Positions 7,272 through 14,098 of a stretch of 14,280 bases of DNA are shown in pieces; within the stretch, counting starts at the first letter, position 1; each line of letters opens with the position of its first letter. Below the pieces are notes generated by a model, which saw only the letters and a list, made by a program, of their open reading frames with translations, did not search any database and was not told where the DNA came from. Source of the stretch: JAUQQI01 sp040289115 (lineage in GTDB: Bacteria; Chloroflexota; Dehalococcoidia; JAUQQI01); the NCBI GenBank assembly GCA_040289115.1, contig PSKS01000063.1, positions 1 to 14,280 on the forward strand, written 5' to 3'. Position numbers and translations under genes: made by a program.

Positions 7272-8184
7272 ATGAGGACGATACTGGATGCGCTGCGTCG
7301 AGTACCGGATCCGCGTTCGCGGCGGGGGCGGGTATATCCGCTCCACGGGATATTGGGGGTGCTGCTTTTGGCGACGATGCACGGGGAAGGAGCGAGCGGC
7401 GCGGTTGGTGTGGTATGAGCCATTGGGGTTGTGGGGGGTGGCTATCCGGGGTTGAGCACGGTATGGACGGTGTTGCAGCGAGTGGATGTTGAGGCGTTAG
7501 GGGCGGTGTTACGTCCGTTTTTGCCGGCAGAGGCGCACGTGCTGATGGACGGGAAGGCGTTGCGTGGGAGCAAGCTGGGGGCTGGGGAGCAGGCGCTGTG
7601 GGTGTTGACCCTGGCCGGGCAGCAGTTGGGGCGGTGTTGGCCCAGCGGCGGATGGAAGGGGAAGACGAATTAGCGGCGGCGTTGGCCTTGTTGGAGGAGG
7701 TGCCGGTGGCAGGGAAGGCGGTGAGTGGGGATGCGGGGATTCTTAAGGCCGCCTTCGCCCAGAAGGTTGTGGAAAAAGGGGGGCCAATCACCCTGCTCTG
7801 AAGGAAGCGCTGGAGACATGGATAGAGGGGGTGCTGGGGCCAGGGGCGCCTCCCCACTGGGAAGCGAACGAAAAAGGCCATGGGCGCCTTGAGTATCGGG
7901 CCGTGTGGATGGTGTCATGCCAGGAAGCGATGCAGCAATATCTGGCCCAAGGATGGGGCTGGCCTGGGGTGCAATGGTGTGGCTACATTCTGCGCCGGCG
8001 TCTTTATGTGCCCACGTGGGAGGATAAGCACCGCTGGCATGTACGTGGCATTGGCCCAGCGTTGAGCAGCCTGCGCAGTCTGGCCCTGACCCTGCTTTGC
8101 CACATTCCCGATGCCCAACGGATAGTCAGCGCTATCGACGATAATGGGCTGGCCTTGCTAACCACACCTCTGTCAGAACATTGA
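7272..8184 (+). pseudogene. ISAs1-family transposase, multiply disrupted
   Basis: The ATG follows GAGGAGGTGAGCAG. The frame opens with MRTILDALRRVPDPRSRRGR, the N-terminus typical of ISAs1 transposases, then hits TGA at 7416. The same frame resumes with YPGLSTVWTVLQRVDVEAL and HVLMDGKALRGSK (first DDE Asp). Near 7640 the protein moves to another frame (LAQRRMEGEDELAAALALLE, then SGDAGILKAAFAQ with the second Asp). Near 7785 it moves to the third frame (NHPALKEALETWIEG, ending LRSLALTLL). The stretch that normally carries HW-IEN and leads to the catalytic Glu seems deleted. With at least one in-frame stop, two frameshifts and deletions, it cannot make active transposase. Confidence 0.85.
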
Positions 8185-8193
8185 AAAGCCCTA
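8175..8193 (-). repeat. Right terminal inverted repeat of the ISAs1 relic
   Basis: Read on the minus strand it is TAGGGCTTTTCAATGTTCT, the partner of 7208-7226. It overlaps the TGA that ends the transposase reading frame (8182-8184). Confidence 0.8.
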
Positions 8194-8545
8194 CGAGGAG
8201 GTGAGGGGAACAAACGGCCTCAAAGTCCGGCAGGGGTTGCCAAGCGGTCCCAAGGGGAGCCGGACCCTGACAAGCCGCGACCCCGGCCCTTAAAGCTGCT
8301 GAGCCTGGCTGGTCGGGGTTTTGGACGTTGTCTGTAGACCAGCTAAGGGGGAGGTCGGGGCGAGTGTGCTTGACCCCAGAACGAGGCCGTGCTCGTTGCT
8401 CAGCCTATGGAAGGTCGAAGGGACGGGAACCGGAACCGCGGGGCCGCCCTTGGACCTGGCCCAGCCGGTGACCTTCAATAAAAGATTATCGGCGTTAATA
8501 TTAATGGCTGCAGTCAGGATAAACTTCGAGCTTTAATGAGCAACT
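8194..8545. other. GC-rich stretch without a convincing gene
   Basis: This stretch lies between the ISAs1 relic and an AT-richer segment. A 71-codon frame at 8321-8536 (plus, TTG start, ends in AVRINFEL) and short open frames at 8210-8330 exist, but none has a ribosome binding site or a domain I recognise. Several G/C-rich inverted repeats are present, for example ACCCCG near 8280 with CGGGGT near 8314, so a structured RNA or the end of another decayed transposon is possible. I cannot support either. Confidence 0.4.
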
Positions 8546-8564
8546 TTGTTTTGAATAACTCAAG
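8546..8564 (+). repeat. Possible left end of the IS5-type element (inverted repeat)
   Basis: TTGTTTTGAATAACTCAAG matches the reverse complement of 10011-10029 at 16 of 19 positions, and AACTT also lies just outside both copies. If these are element ends, the IS would span about 1.5 kb and include the hydrophobic fragment, which is unusual for an IS5-type element. Low certainty. Confidence 0.3.
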
Positions 8565-8577
8565 ACCTAGACGTCCC

Positions 8578-8604
8578 TTGACAATGGATAAAGAGGCTTA
8601 CTAT
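8578..8604 (+). promoter_or_regulatory. Weak sigma-70-like promoter candidate
   Basis: TTGACA at 8578-8583 and TACTAT at 8599-8604 are separated by 15 bp, which is short. It lies in AT-rich DNA about 70 bp upstream of a decayed hydrophobic reading frame, and could be the old promoter of that gene. No other support. Confidence 0.2.
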
Positions 8605-8672
8605 AGACCTTTCAGCGAGGACATAGTGTGAAAGAATAAGTGCTCAGTGATTGAAGATCTATTTTGTACTAA

Positions 8673-8942
8673 TTTGGCGACATTTCAGACATCATATTAA
8701 CCACATATCTGCTCGCAGATAGCGTGACAAACATCATCCCACCAATCTTGGATGTTATGATAACATATATAACCGACGTGTTGATAAGGTCCATTTCGAG
8801 CTTGCTGTTTTTGTCGCCTTTTATGGGTGCTGAACTGGCCCGGAGCATCGGTGGCGGGTTCGCTACGCTGTCGCTTTTTATCTCAGCCGTTGGCGTCTTG
8901 TTTTTAGGTTTGTGGACGGCAACGGCCGCGGTGGGCATATGA
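8673..8942 (+). pseudogene. Fragment of a hydrophobic (membrane) protein, unrecognised
   Basis: An open stretch of 89 codons after a TAA and before TGA at 8940, in sequence less GC-rich than its surroundings. The translation is strongly hydrophobic, with two likely membrane segments (around ILDVMITYITDVLIRSISS and FATLSLFISAVGVLFLGLW). The only plausible start is GTG at 8724, without a ribosome binding site, and the protein-like reading begins upstream of it (DISDIILTTYLLADSV), so this looks like a gene remnant. Downstream, short pieces in other frames are also membrane-like (AVGYL before a stop, FATAFALPSL, and WRIFFGLIFIGLLYRREL near 9050-9100), consistent with decay of a longer permease-like gene. 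The antisense frame at 8669-8938 is a less likely alternative. Confidence 0.4.
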
Positions 8943-9058
8943 CGCCACTCGTGGGCACGCCTCGTGGCCGTGGGCTACCTCTAGTTTGCCACCGCCTTTG
9001 CCCTGCCGTCGTTGCAATTCCAATTTGATGTCCTGGAAGTGGCGGATTTTCTTTGGGC

Positions 9059-9976
9059 TAATATTTATCGGCCTCCTCTATCGGCGGGAGCTCAACCTGA
9101 TGAGGATTGCCTGCCAGCTTCCGTAGGTCTTCCAAGAAGGTCTCCCGCACGGTTAACGGTTGACGGAACTTAAGCTCATCACCAACGGGCACGGCGACGT
9201 GATGCCCCGCCGGGCCCGCAGTCTGGTACGCATCAACCGGCGACCGAAAAGAAGCTCTCCGCCATCCAGCGCTGCCATAGCCTACCGCCTTCTTCTAGCC
9301 TAAAGGATCGCAAAGATAAGCCCGCACCACCTCCCCACTTGGACCTTCGCACGCCGGGTTGGAATCTCCTCGTACTTTGATCCCAGCCTCAATCCCCGCC
9401 ACTACTAAAAAGGTGAAGTTGTCGTGAGTATCATAGCCCCCATCCCCCAAGACCTTCAGGATCCCAGCCCTTCTCCTCGCCCCTTCCACCAGGGGCTTCA
9501 GCTTCTCACTGCTCACCTCAAGGCTCACAGCGCGCTTGGTCACATCCACCGCAACATGGGTCTTCACGTAGCCCTTGCGCTTCCTCCTCATCCATTCGCC
9601 GCGGTTGGTCACCTTGATGTTGGTGGCATCCACCGCGAGCACGGTCGGTTCTCCTGCTTGAGGCGCAGCGCCCAGCTCCAGGTCGAGCCGGGGAAGCCGC
9701 AGGCTCAGGGTGCTGTAGTCAGGGGCTGGAATTTCCACCAGCTTCTTTTAGACCTCTGGCAAACCCCTCTAACTGCCGATAGGGCAGGTGGAAGACCACC
9801 CAAAGGGTACCAAGGAAAAGGATCGGACTATGAGGATAGGCGAAGGGGCGTCCATTCTTACTTACCCAGGTTCATCTGCTGTAGCTCCGGCAGTCCAGGG
9901 AGAGCAGGATCTCGCCCCGCTGCGCCAAGTGTTCGTTACACTTTGACCATTTGCGCTTCGGTTTCTTCTCACTCAC
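9059..9976 (-). pseudogene. IS5-type transposase relic, multiply frameshifted
   Basis: Reading leftward, GTG at 9976 behind GGAGGG begins with KRKWSKCNEHL and QRGEILLSLD, the usual N-terminus of this IS5-type group. Pieces in other frames then give GRPFAYP, VVFHLPYRQLEGFARGL, and from 9738 EIPAPDYSTL, AVDATNIKVTNRGEWMRRKR (first Asp), YVKTHVAVDV and KVLGDGGYDTHDNF (second Asp). That frame stops at 9295. The next pieces give KKAVGYG, then QRWMAESFFSV (the catalytic Glu region) in another frame, then DELKFRQPLTVRETFLEDL running to TAG at 9059. At least four frame changes plus small deletions show an old, dead element. The 147-codon frame at 9295-9738 is its longest intact part. The endpoints are approximate. 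Confidence 0.8.
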
Positions 9977-10010
9977 GGTTCATCCCTCCGTCCCTAGTTT
10001 AGCCCCTCAG

Positions 10011-10029
10011 CTTGCCTTATTCAACACAA
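10011..10029 (-). repeat. Possible right end of the IS5-type element (inverted repeat)
   Basis: On the minus strand this reads TTGTGTTGAATAAGGCAAG. It lies 35 bp upstream of the relic transposase start, a sensible distance for an IS end. It pairs with 8546-8564. Confidence 0.35.
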
Positions 10030-10053
10030 CACAAGTTTCGTCGACGGGTCGAC

Positions 10054-10084
10054 GGCTCCTGGCTTTCACCAAAGCCCCCGAGCC
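10054..10084 (-). terminator. Hairpin after the VOC gene, terminator-like without a U-tract
   Basis: On the minus strand, 11 bp after the VOC stop, GGCTC-GGG-GGCTTT-GGTG-AAAGCC-AG-GAGCC forms an 11-bp two-part stem with a 4-nt loop. An alternative outer stem GGCTTTCA/TGAAAGCC (10094-10087 with 10068-10061) overlaps it. No run of T follows; instead comes GTCGACCCGTCGAC. It may stabilise the transcript end or be a weak or Rho-assisted terminator of the second operon. Confidence 0.5.
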
Positions 10085-10095
10085 ATTGAAAGCCT

Positions 10096-10605
10096 TTAAA
10101 TGTCTGGGGGAAACACGGCCTCCGGCGGCATCCTAACCTTAGGGGCTTGGGCCACCTCTAAAATGAGGCCCAGGTCGGCGGCGGTGTCCAGGTAGGCGTA
10201 GGCCCCGTCGCCTTGAAGACCATATCCCCGCCCGCTCTGGATCACCGGATAGCCCAGCCTTTCCAGGGCGGCGACAGTTTCCTCAAAGTCGTCCACATAC
10301 ATGGCCACGTGGTGGAGGCCCTCTCGGCCGGATTCGAGAAATTCGTGGTAGATGCTGAGTCCTTCTATGGGCTCGATCACCTCCAGCATCAGCGGCCCCA
10401 GCATGGTGAAGGCCACCCGCATCCGGTAGTCTTGGCGCCGGCCCCGGTAGGTCATCTCCTTAACTAGGGGCGGACCGTAGGTGTAAATCTGCCAGGGTCC
10501 GATCCCCAGCCGCTCCCAAAAGGTTAGGATGACGGCCGCCAGGTCCCTGACCACCAGGCCCACCTGGTCAATGCGGGAGAGCTGGAATCGGTCTATCGCC
10601 TTCAA
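10096..10605 (-). CDS. VOC-fold protein (glyoxalase / methylmalonyl-CoA epimerase-like)
   Basis: 169 residues in two beta-alpha-beta-beta-beta modules: RIDQVGLVVRDL (11-22) through LMLEVIEP (72-79), then GLHHVAMYVDD (96-106) through GLILEVAQ (146-153). The likely metal ligands Gln14, Glu75, His98 or His99, and Glu150 give a Q-E-H-E set, as in glyoxalase I; epimerases of the family usually have His first. The frame is open further upstream, but that part overlaps the preceding gene. The TTG at 10605 overlaps the preceding stop as TTGA and follows GGAGG, giving a start at the usual distance from the first strand. Its place at the end of the lyase/aminotransferase operon suggests isomerase, epimerase or lyase chemistry on that pathway's intermediate. 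Substrate unknown. Confidence 0.8.
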   Translation of the reverse strand: MKAIDRFQLSRIDQVGLVVRDLAAVILTFWERLGIGPWQIYTYGPPLVKEMTYRGRRQDYRMRVAFTMLGPLMLEVIEPIEGLSIYHEFLESGREGLHHVAMYVDDFEETVAALERLGYPVIQSGRGYGLQGDGAYAYLDTAADLGLILEVAQAPKVRMPPEAVFPPDI

Positions 10606-11702
10606 GAAGCCTCCGGCGGCTCCTTCCCGACCCGACGGTAGGCCTCGGCCGGTATGCCACGGGGATCCTTGTAAAGGACCCAGCAGCACGGTTGCGTCGG
10701 GTCTTCCGGGTGCTCGGTCACCCGCATTGGGTATCCGACCAGCTCGATGGGAACAATCTCGTTCACCATAGCACAGTGCGCGCAATAATAGCAGATTCCG
10801 GACCTGTGCCAGCTCCATGGCCACGGTCGGGATGTGAACCCAAAGTGGTAGGGCGCATGCGCGCGAGGCGGTGACCCTGAAGGCTCATCCCCTCGGCGCA
10901 TCCGGCCTCCGGTGCCGCAGGGGTCAAAGCTGAGGATGTAGTGGTCACCATGGTCAGTCACCTCGATATCGCCCAAACGGGCAGGGCCCGAAAAATGGCC
11001 CCGCATGCCCTCGACGGTCAGGGCCAAGAATTCTTCTGGGGTCAGCGCACCTAACCGGGCGTATCTTTTGGTAAACCACCTGGCCTGGGTCAACCGGAAC
11101 ACCCGCTCCAGCTCGGCTTCGCCCTTAATTTCCGCCACCCGGGTAAGCGTTGCCCAGGCCCAGTCGGAGGCAACGTCATGGGCCAGCCTGGCGCGGCTCA
11201 GATATTCCTCCAGCAGTCGACCGGCCTTTTCCCAAAAACCCAGGCGTAACGCCCGCCGTAGCTTTGAGGCGGCCCGGTTTTGGCCGAAATCGAAAAGCAG
11301 TCGGCTTCGCCCTTCTCTAATTGCGAACCGCCGGCCGTCAGCGCAACCCTGCAAACCTTGCCTACCGACGGCTATCAGCTTCATGGCCGTCACGTCCGAC
11401 CGTAGCGTCACCGGCAACCACGGCAACAAAGTGGTCCGGTAAACTTCAGAAGCCTCCTGGCGGCATTCCCGGACCAGAAACCTGACCAGTTCCCAGTTCC
11501 AGATTTCGTAGATTCTGAGGGCGGTCCGATGTTCCAGAACCAGGTAGTCGAAAAGCTCGAAGCAAGTTTCGGCTTGACCCACCTGGAGGGCATCCCGCAG
11601 AAAATGAACGGTCGACCTTCCAATGACGGCTGGCGGCTCCAGCCGAATTTTGCGGCCGAGCCCCGATGCGAAAATCAGCTTCACATCCCCTTTCCTCTCC
11701 AT
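10602..11702 (-). CDS. Uncharacterised Cys/His-motif protein (paralog 2)
   Basis: 366 residues, no signal peptide or membrane segment. I do not recognise the family. It has a helical N-terminal part with two weakly similar units (about 25-100 and 130-225) and a C-terminal domain (about 226-360). Landmarks in the latter are LTVEGMRGHFSG, then FDPCGTGGRM (Cys262), SGICYYCAHC (Cys304, Cys307, His309, Cys310), VGYPMRV and PCCWVLYKDP (Cys339/340). Cys262, the His-Cys pair and one Cys of the PC-W motif recur in the neighbour at 11702-12472, suggesting a conserved metal or catalytic site. The ATG overlaps the upstream TAA (TAATG); a GTG six codons in, behind AAAGGGG, is an alternative start. It is coupled to the VOC gene by TTGA. 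Confidence 0.75.
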   Translation of the reverse strand: MERKGDVKLIFASGLGRKIRLEPPAVIGRSTVHFLRDALQVGQAETCFELFDYLVLEHRTALRIYEIWNWELVRFLVRECRQEASEVYRTTLLPWLPVTLRSDVTAMKLIAVGRQGLQGCADGRRFAIREGRSRLLFDFGQNRAASKLRRALRLGFWEKAGRLLEEYLSRARLAHDVASDWAWATLTRVAEIKGEAELERVFRLTQARWFTKRYARLGALTPEEFLALTVEGMRGHFSGPARLGDIEVTDHGDHYILSFDPCGTGGRMRRGDEPSGSPPRAHAPYHFGFTSRPWPWSWHRSGICYYCAHCAMVNEIVPIELVGYPMRVTEHPEDPTQPCCWVLYKDPRGIPAEAYRRVGKEPPEAS

Positions 11703-12472
11703 TACCTGCCTCGGCCCGGCTGAAACCCCAGGCGTGCAAAGTGCTCGGCCCGAGTCAGGTTAGGTCTTTTGTAAATAAACCAGCTGCAAGGTCGCCCGGG
11801 CCGAGCCATGTACTGGACCGGGCGCATGGGATAGCCAAAGTCCAGGGTTGTAAACCACTCCATCACGATCGGGCAGTGGGTCGAATACCAGAGTACCCCT
11901 GTGCATTGCCAGGTCCAGGGGTGAGGACTGCGGTTGGCCGCTTCCGGTCGGTACGGCGGCGCGCCCGTCACCAGGTCGCCGGTAAAAAGGATGCCGCCGC
12001 TCCCACAGGGCAAGAACCTGACGACGTAGCGGTCAGCTTCCTCCGTAACCTCCACTTCCCCCATGCGGTTGTATCCGCTCAGATGGCCCCGCATCCCTTC
12101 TACCGTCAGCTCCAGCCGCTCCTTGGGTTCCATGACCTCCCAGGCCGCGTACCTAGCTTTCCACCGTCGCTCGTAGGTAGGGCGGATGGCCTCAGGAACA
12201 GCGTCCTCGCCCCCCAGCTCCGCGACCAAAGCTAGCAAGTCGTGGATCCACGCTACCAGGAAGTCGTGGGGCACCAGGTATTCCCGCCAAATGGCTTCAA
12301 GGCCCTGGCAGGCATCCTCGGTCCGACCCGCAGTCAGCGCAGCCAGGGCCTCCTCTTCACCCCAGATCCCGAGATTTTGGGGCTTTTCCGACCCGGCCAG
12401 CAGTCTTTCTAGCCGGGCGTCCAAGATGGCCCGTTCCTCAGGGCTGAGCCACTCCAGTTGTTGCGGCCGCAC
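11702..12472 (-). CDS. Uncharacterised Cys/His-motif protein (paralog 1), C-terminal part of a split gene
   Basis: 256 codons from a GTG with no ribosome binding site. It is colinear with residues of about 120 onward of the 366-residue neighbour: LTVEGMRGHLSG, FLPCGSGGIL (Cys156), YSTHC (His199, Cys200), GYPMRPV and PCSWFIYKRP (Cys229). Its reading continues upstream of the GTG as DRYFAV, matching RRFAIR of the paralog, so the GTG is probably not the true start and this is the rear part of a gene that begins at 12782. The frame changes near 12440-12530, where a sequencing-adapter match lies. The intact gene would encode about 360 residues. Possible metal-binding or redox role, inferred only from conserved Cys/His. 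Confidence 0.7.
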   Translation of the reverse strand: MRPQQLEWLSPEERAILDARLERLLAGSEKPQNLGIWGEEEALAALTAGRTEDACQGLEAIWREYLVPHDFLVAWIHDLLALVAELGGEDAVPEAIRPTYERRWKARYAAWEVMEPKERLELTVEGMRGHLSGYNRMGEVEVTEEADRYVVRFLPCGSGGILFTGDLVTGAPPYRPEAANRSPHPWTWQCTGVLWYSTHCPIVMEWFTTLDFGYPMRPVQYMARPGRPCSWFIYKRPNLTRAEHFARLGFQPGRGR

Positions 12473-12782
12473 GGCGAAGTACCGATCCCGAGTTTAGTTG
12501 CAAGATCGGAAGAGCGTCCGGAGTTTCAGCTACCGACCGCCGCAAGGCGGTCGGGCCCCACTTTCCGCCGATGTAGTCAAGAAGGTCGTCCTTCCAGCCG
12601 ATAAGAAATTCGTAAATCGTCAGGTACTCGAACCGCATGTACTGGATGAGACCGGCCGCCTCCGATCGCCGGTCTTGCCGGATGGCGGCCTTGGCCAAGC
12701 TGAAGGTGGAACGGCCGATTTGGTCCACCGGGTCTTGCCGGATAACCCGCCTCAGCTTCGGAGAATATTTCAAGTGGCTCAT
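12438..12782 (-). CDS. N-terminal part of the split paralog 1 gene
   Basis: 114 codons from an ATG overlapping the aminotransferase stop (ATGA). Residues 18-85 (DPVDQIGRSTFSLAKAAIRQ and on to YEFLIGWKDDLLDY) match residues 22-80 of the 366-residue neighbour, including the IGRST motif. From about residue 88 on the sequence reads through a 16-base adapter match and then out of frame to a stop at 12438, so the last 25 or so residues are probably artefactual. The distance from IGRST here to LTVEGMRGH in the next frame (about 204 codons) is close to that in the intact paralog (201). That supports one original gene, 12782-11702. Confidence 0.6.
   Translation of the reverse strand: MSHLKYSPKLRRVIRQDPVDQIGRSTFSLAKAAIRQDRRSEAAGLIQYMRFEYLTIYEFLIGWKDDLLDYIGGKWGPTALRRSVAETPDALPILQLNSGSVLRRAAATTGVAQP
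12503..12518 (+). other. Exact 16-base match to an Illumina TruSeq adapter
   Basis: AGATCGGAAGAGCGTC is identical to the first 16 bases of the standard Illumina universal adapter reverse complement. It lies exactly where the paralog 1 gene changes frame. Most likely an untrimmed adapter built into the assembly. Confidence 0.8.
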
Positions 12783-14098
12783 TCCAGCTTTTCCCGCTCC
12801 AGTGTGGCCAGGGCCCGGTCCATGGTCTCGACGAGAAAGTCTACCTCCTCCCGACCGATAATTAAGGGCGGGGCAAAGAGCAGGAGATCACCTGGGTGGA
12901 GCACAATAGTCATCAGGCCCAGTTCCCGGGCTATGACTCGGGCGCGGCGCCCGGCCACCGCCGGGTTAACAAACGTCTGGCCTGCCTTACCATCCCGCTT
13001 CAACTTAACACCACAGAGCAATCCGATCCCCCGAGCCCAGCCAAAACACCGGCGAGCGTGCAGGGTGTTCAAACCATCCAGCAGATATCGGCCCATTTCG
13101 GCGGCCCGGTTGACCAGGGCTTCCCTTTCGATGATATCGATGTTGACTAGGGCCGCAGCGCAGGCGACGGGGTGGCCGCCGAAGGTGTGGCCGTGGGCGA
13201 AAGTTTCCCTCCAGCCCCCCACAAAGGCCTGGAAAACGGGTTCCCGGACCACTACTGCCCCCATGGGCTGGTAGCCGCTGGTGATCCCCTTAGAAAGGGT
13301 CATAATGTCGGGAAGCACATCCCAGTGCTGGCAGCAGAACATCTGCCCGGTCCGTCCAAAGCCGGTGATCACTTCGTCGCAGATGAGCAGGATACCGTAA
13401 TAGTTGCAGAGCCGGCGTATCGCCGGTAAATAATCTGGCGGCGGAACTGCCAACCCTGAGGCGGTCCCGGCCGGGTCCAGCAGGACAGCGGCCACCGTCT
13501 CCGGACGCTCGAACTCGATGAGGTTTGCCAGTTCTTCGACGGAAAGTGGGTCGAGAACGAATCTACCGAAGGAAGGCAAGGGTTCAAAGAAATGCTTCTT
13601 GGTTGCCCAGTAGTTACCGTCTACCGCCATGGCACCGAAGGTGCAGCCATGGTACGTTCCCCGGCGGGCTATAACCTTTATCCGGTACGGTTCGCCCTGG
13701 AGCACATGATACTGTCTAGCCATTTTTATTGCTGCTTCCACCGCCTCGCTGCCGCTGGTAACAAAAAAGACGCGGTTGAGGTCACCGGGAGCAAGGGCGG
13801 CAATTCGGGTAGCCAGCCGAATTGCCGGTTCTGAAGCGTAACGGAAGACGTCCAGGAATTCGAGGGCCTCCAGCTGCCGGCCGATAGCCTCGGCGAGCTC
13901 CTGCCTGCCGTGGCCGATGATACAGGCCTCGAGGGCCCCGACCCCGTCGAGGTAACGCCGCCCTTCGACGTCCCAGAGCCAGCAGCCCTCGCCCCGGACC
14001 AGAACCACCGGCCCGCCTTCGGCCGCCAAATCGTTCCACTGGGTATAGGCCATCCACAGGTGGTCCATGGCAAGCTTTCTTAAGTCTGAATATGTCAC
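12779..14098 (-). CDS. Class III PLP-dependent aminotransferase
   Basis: 439 residues, typical of omega-amino acid, beta-alanine or taurine:pyruvate transaminases and related aminomutases. SGSEAVEAAIKMAR (115-128) binds PLP phosphate, YHG is at 149-151, DEVITGFGRTG (241-251) holds the Asp contacting the PLP ring nitrogen, and TLSKGITSGYQPMGA (267-281) contains the Schiff-base Lys270. HTFGGHP at 304-310 is also characteristic. Many relatives have Glu-Pro at residues 208-209; here it is LLDPAGTASG. The GTG start overlaps the upstream lyase stop as GTGA, and its own stop overlaps the next start as ATGA. It transfers an amino group, probably from a terminal amine or beta/omega-amino acid, in the operon's pathway; the substrate cannot be told from sequence. 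Confidence 0.9.
   Translation of the reverse strand: MTYSDLRKLAMDHLWMAYTQWNDLAAEGGPVVLVRGEGCWLWDVEGRRYLDGVGALEACIIGHGRQELAEAIGRQLEALEFLDVFRYASEPAIRLATRIAALAPGDLNRVFFVTSGSEAVEAAIKMARQYHVLQGEPYRIKVIARRGTYHGCTFGAMAVDGNYWATKKHFFEPLPSFGRFVLDPLSVEELANLIEFERPETVAAVLLDPAGTASGLAVPPPDYLPAIRRLCNYYGILLICDEVITGFGRTGQMFCCQHWDVLPDIMTLSKGITSGYQPMGAVVVREPVFQAFVGGWRETFAHGHTFGGHPVACAAALVNIDIIEREALVNRAAEMGRYLLDGLNTLHARRCFGWARGIGLLCGVKLKRDGKAGQTFVNPAVAGRRARVIARELGLMTIVLHPGDLLLFAPPLIIGREEVDFLVETMDRALATLEREKLE

Larger units (their letters stand above)
7208..8193 (+). mobile_element. ISAs1-family insertion sequence relic, 986 bp
   Basis: The element is bounded by imperfect inverted repeats (7208-7226 and 8175-8193) and contains one broken ISAs1-type transposase gene on the plus strand whose final stop codon lies inside the right repeat. 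Intact ISAs1 elements are usually about 1.2-1.4 kb, so a few hundred bases have been lost. The bases flanking the two ends do not form an obvious target-site duplication. It sits just upstream of the iclR promoter. Confidence 0.8.

Noticed and set aside
7207..7881. Minus-strand 224-codon frame over the ISAs1 relic
   Set aside because: Low-complexity Pro/Ser/Ala shadow of the plus-strand transposase, which is recognisable in pieces.
8669..8938. Minus-strand 89-codon frame with an ATG
   Set aside because: No ribosome binding site. The opposite strand gives a more convincing membrane-protein translation, although neither is proven.
9059..9290. Possible separate gene ending in ELPPIEEADKY on the minus strand
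   Set aside because: Its start region merges with the RWMAE segment and C-terminal DELKFR pattern of the IS5-type transposase, so it is better explained as the frameshifted end of that relic.
10606..10824. Upstream part of the 242-codon frame ending in the VOC gene
   Set aside because: It overlaps the coding region of the Cys/His protein in another frame. The VOC fold starts right after the TTG at 10605, which forms a TTGA overlap.
12438..12472. A genuine gene overlap between the 114- and 256-codon frames
   Set aside because: Colinearity with the single-gene paralog, lack of a ribosome binding site at 12472 and the adapter match point to one gene split by error.
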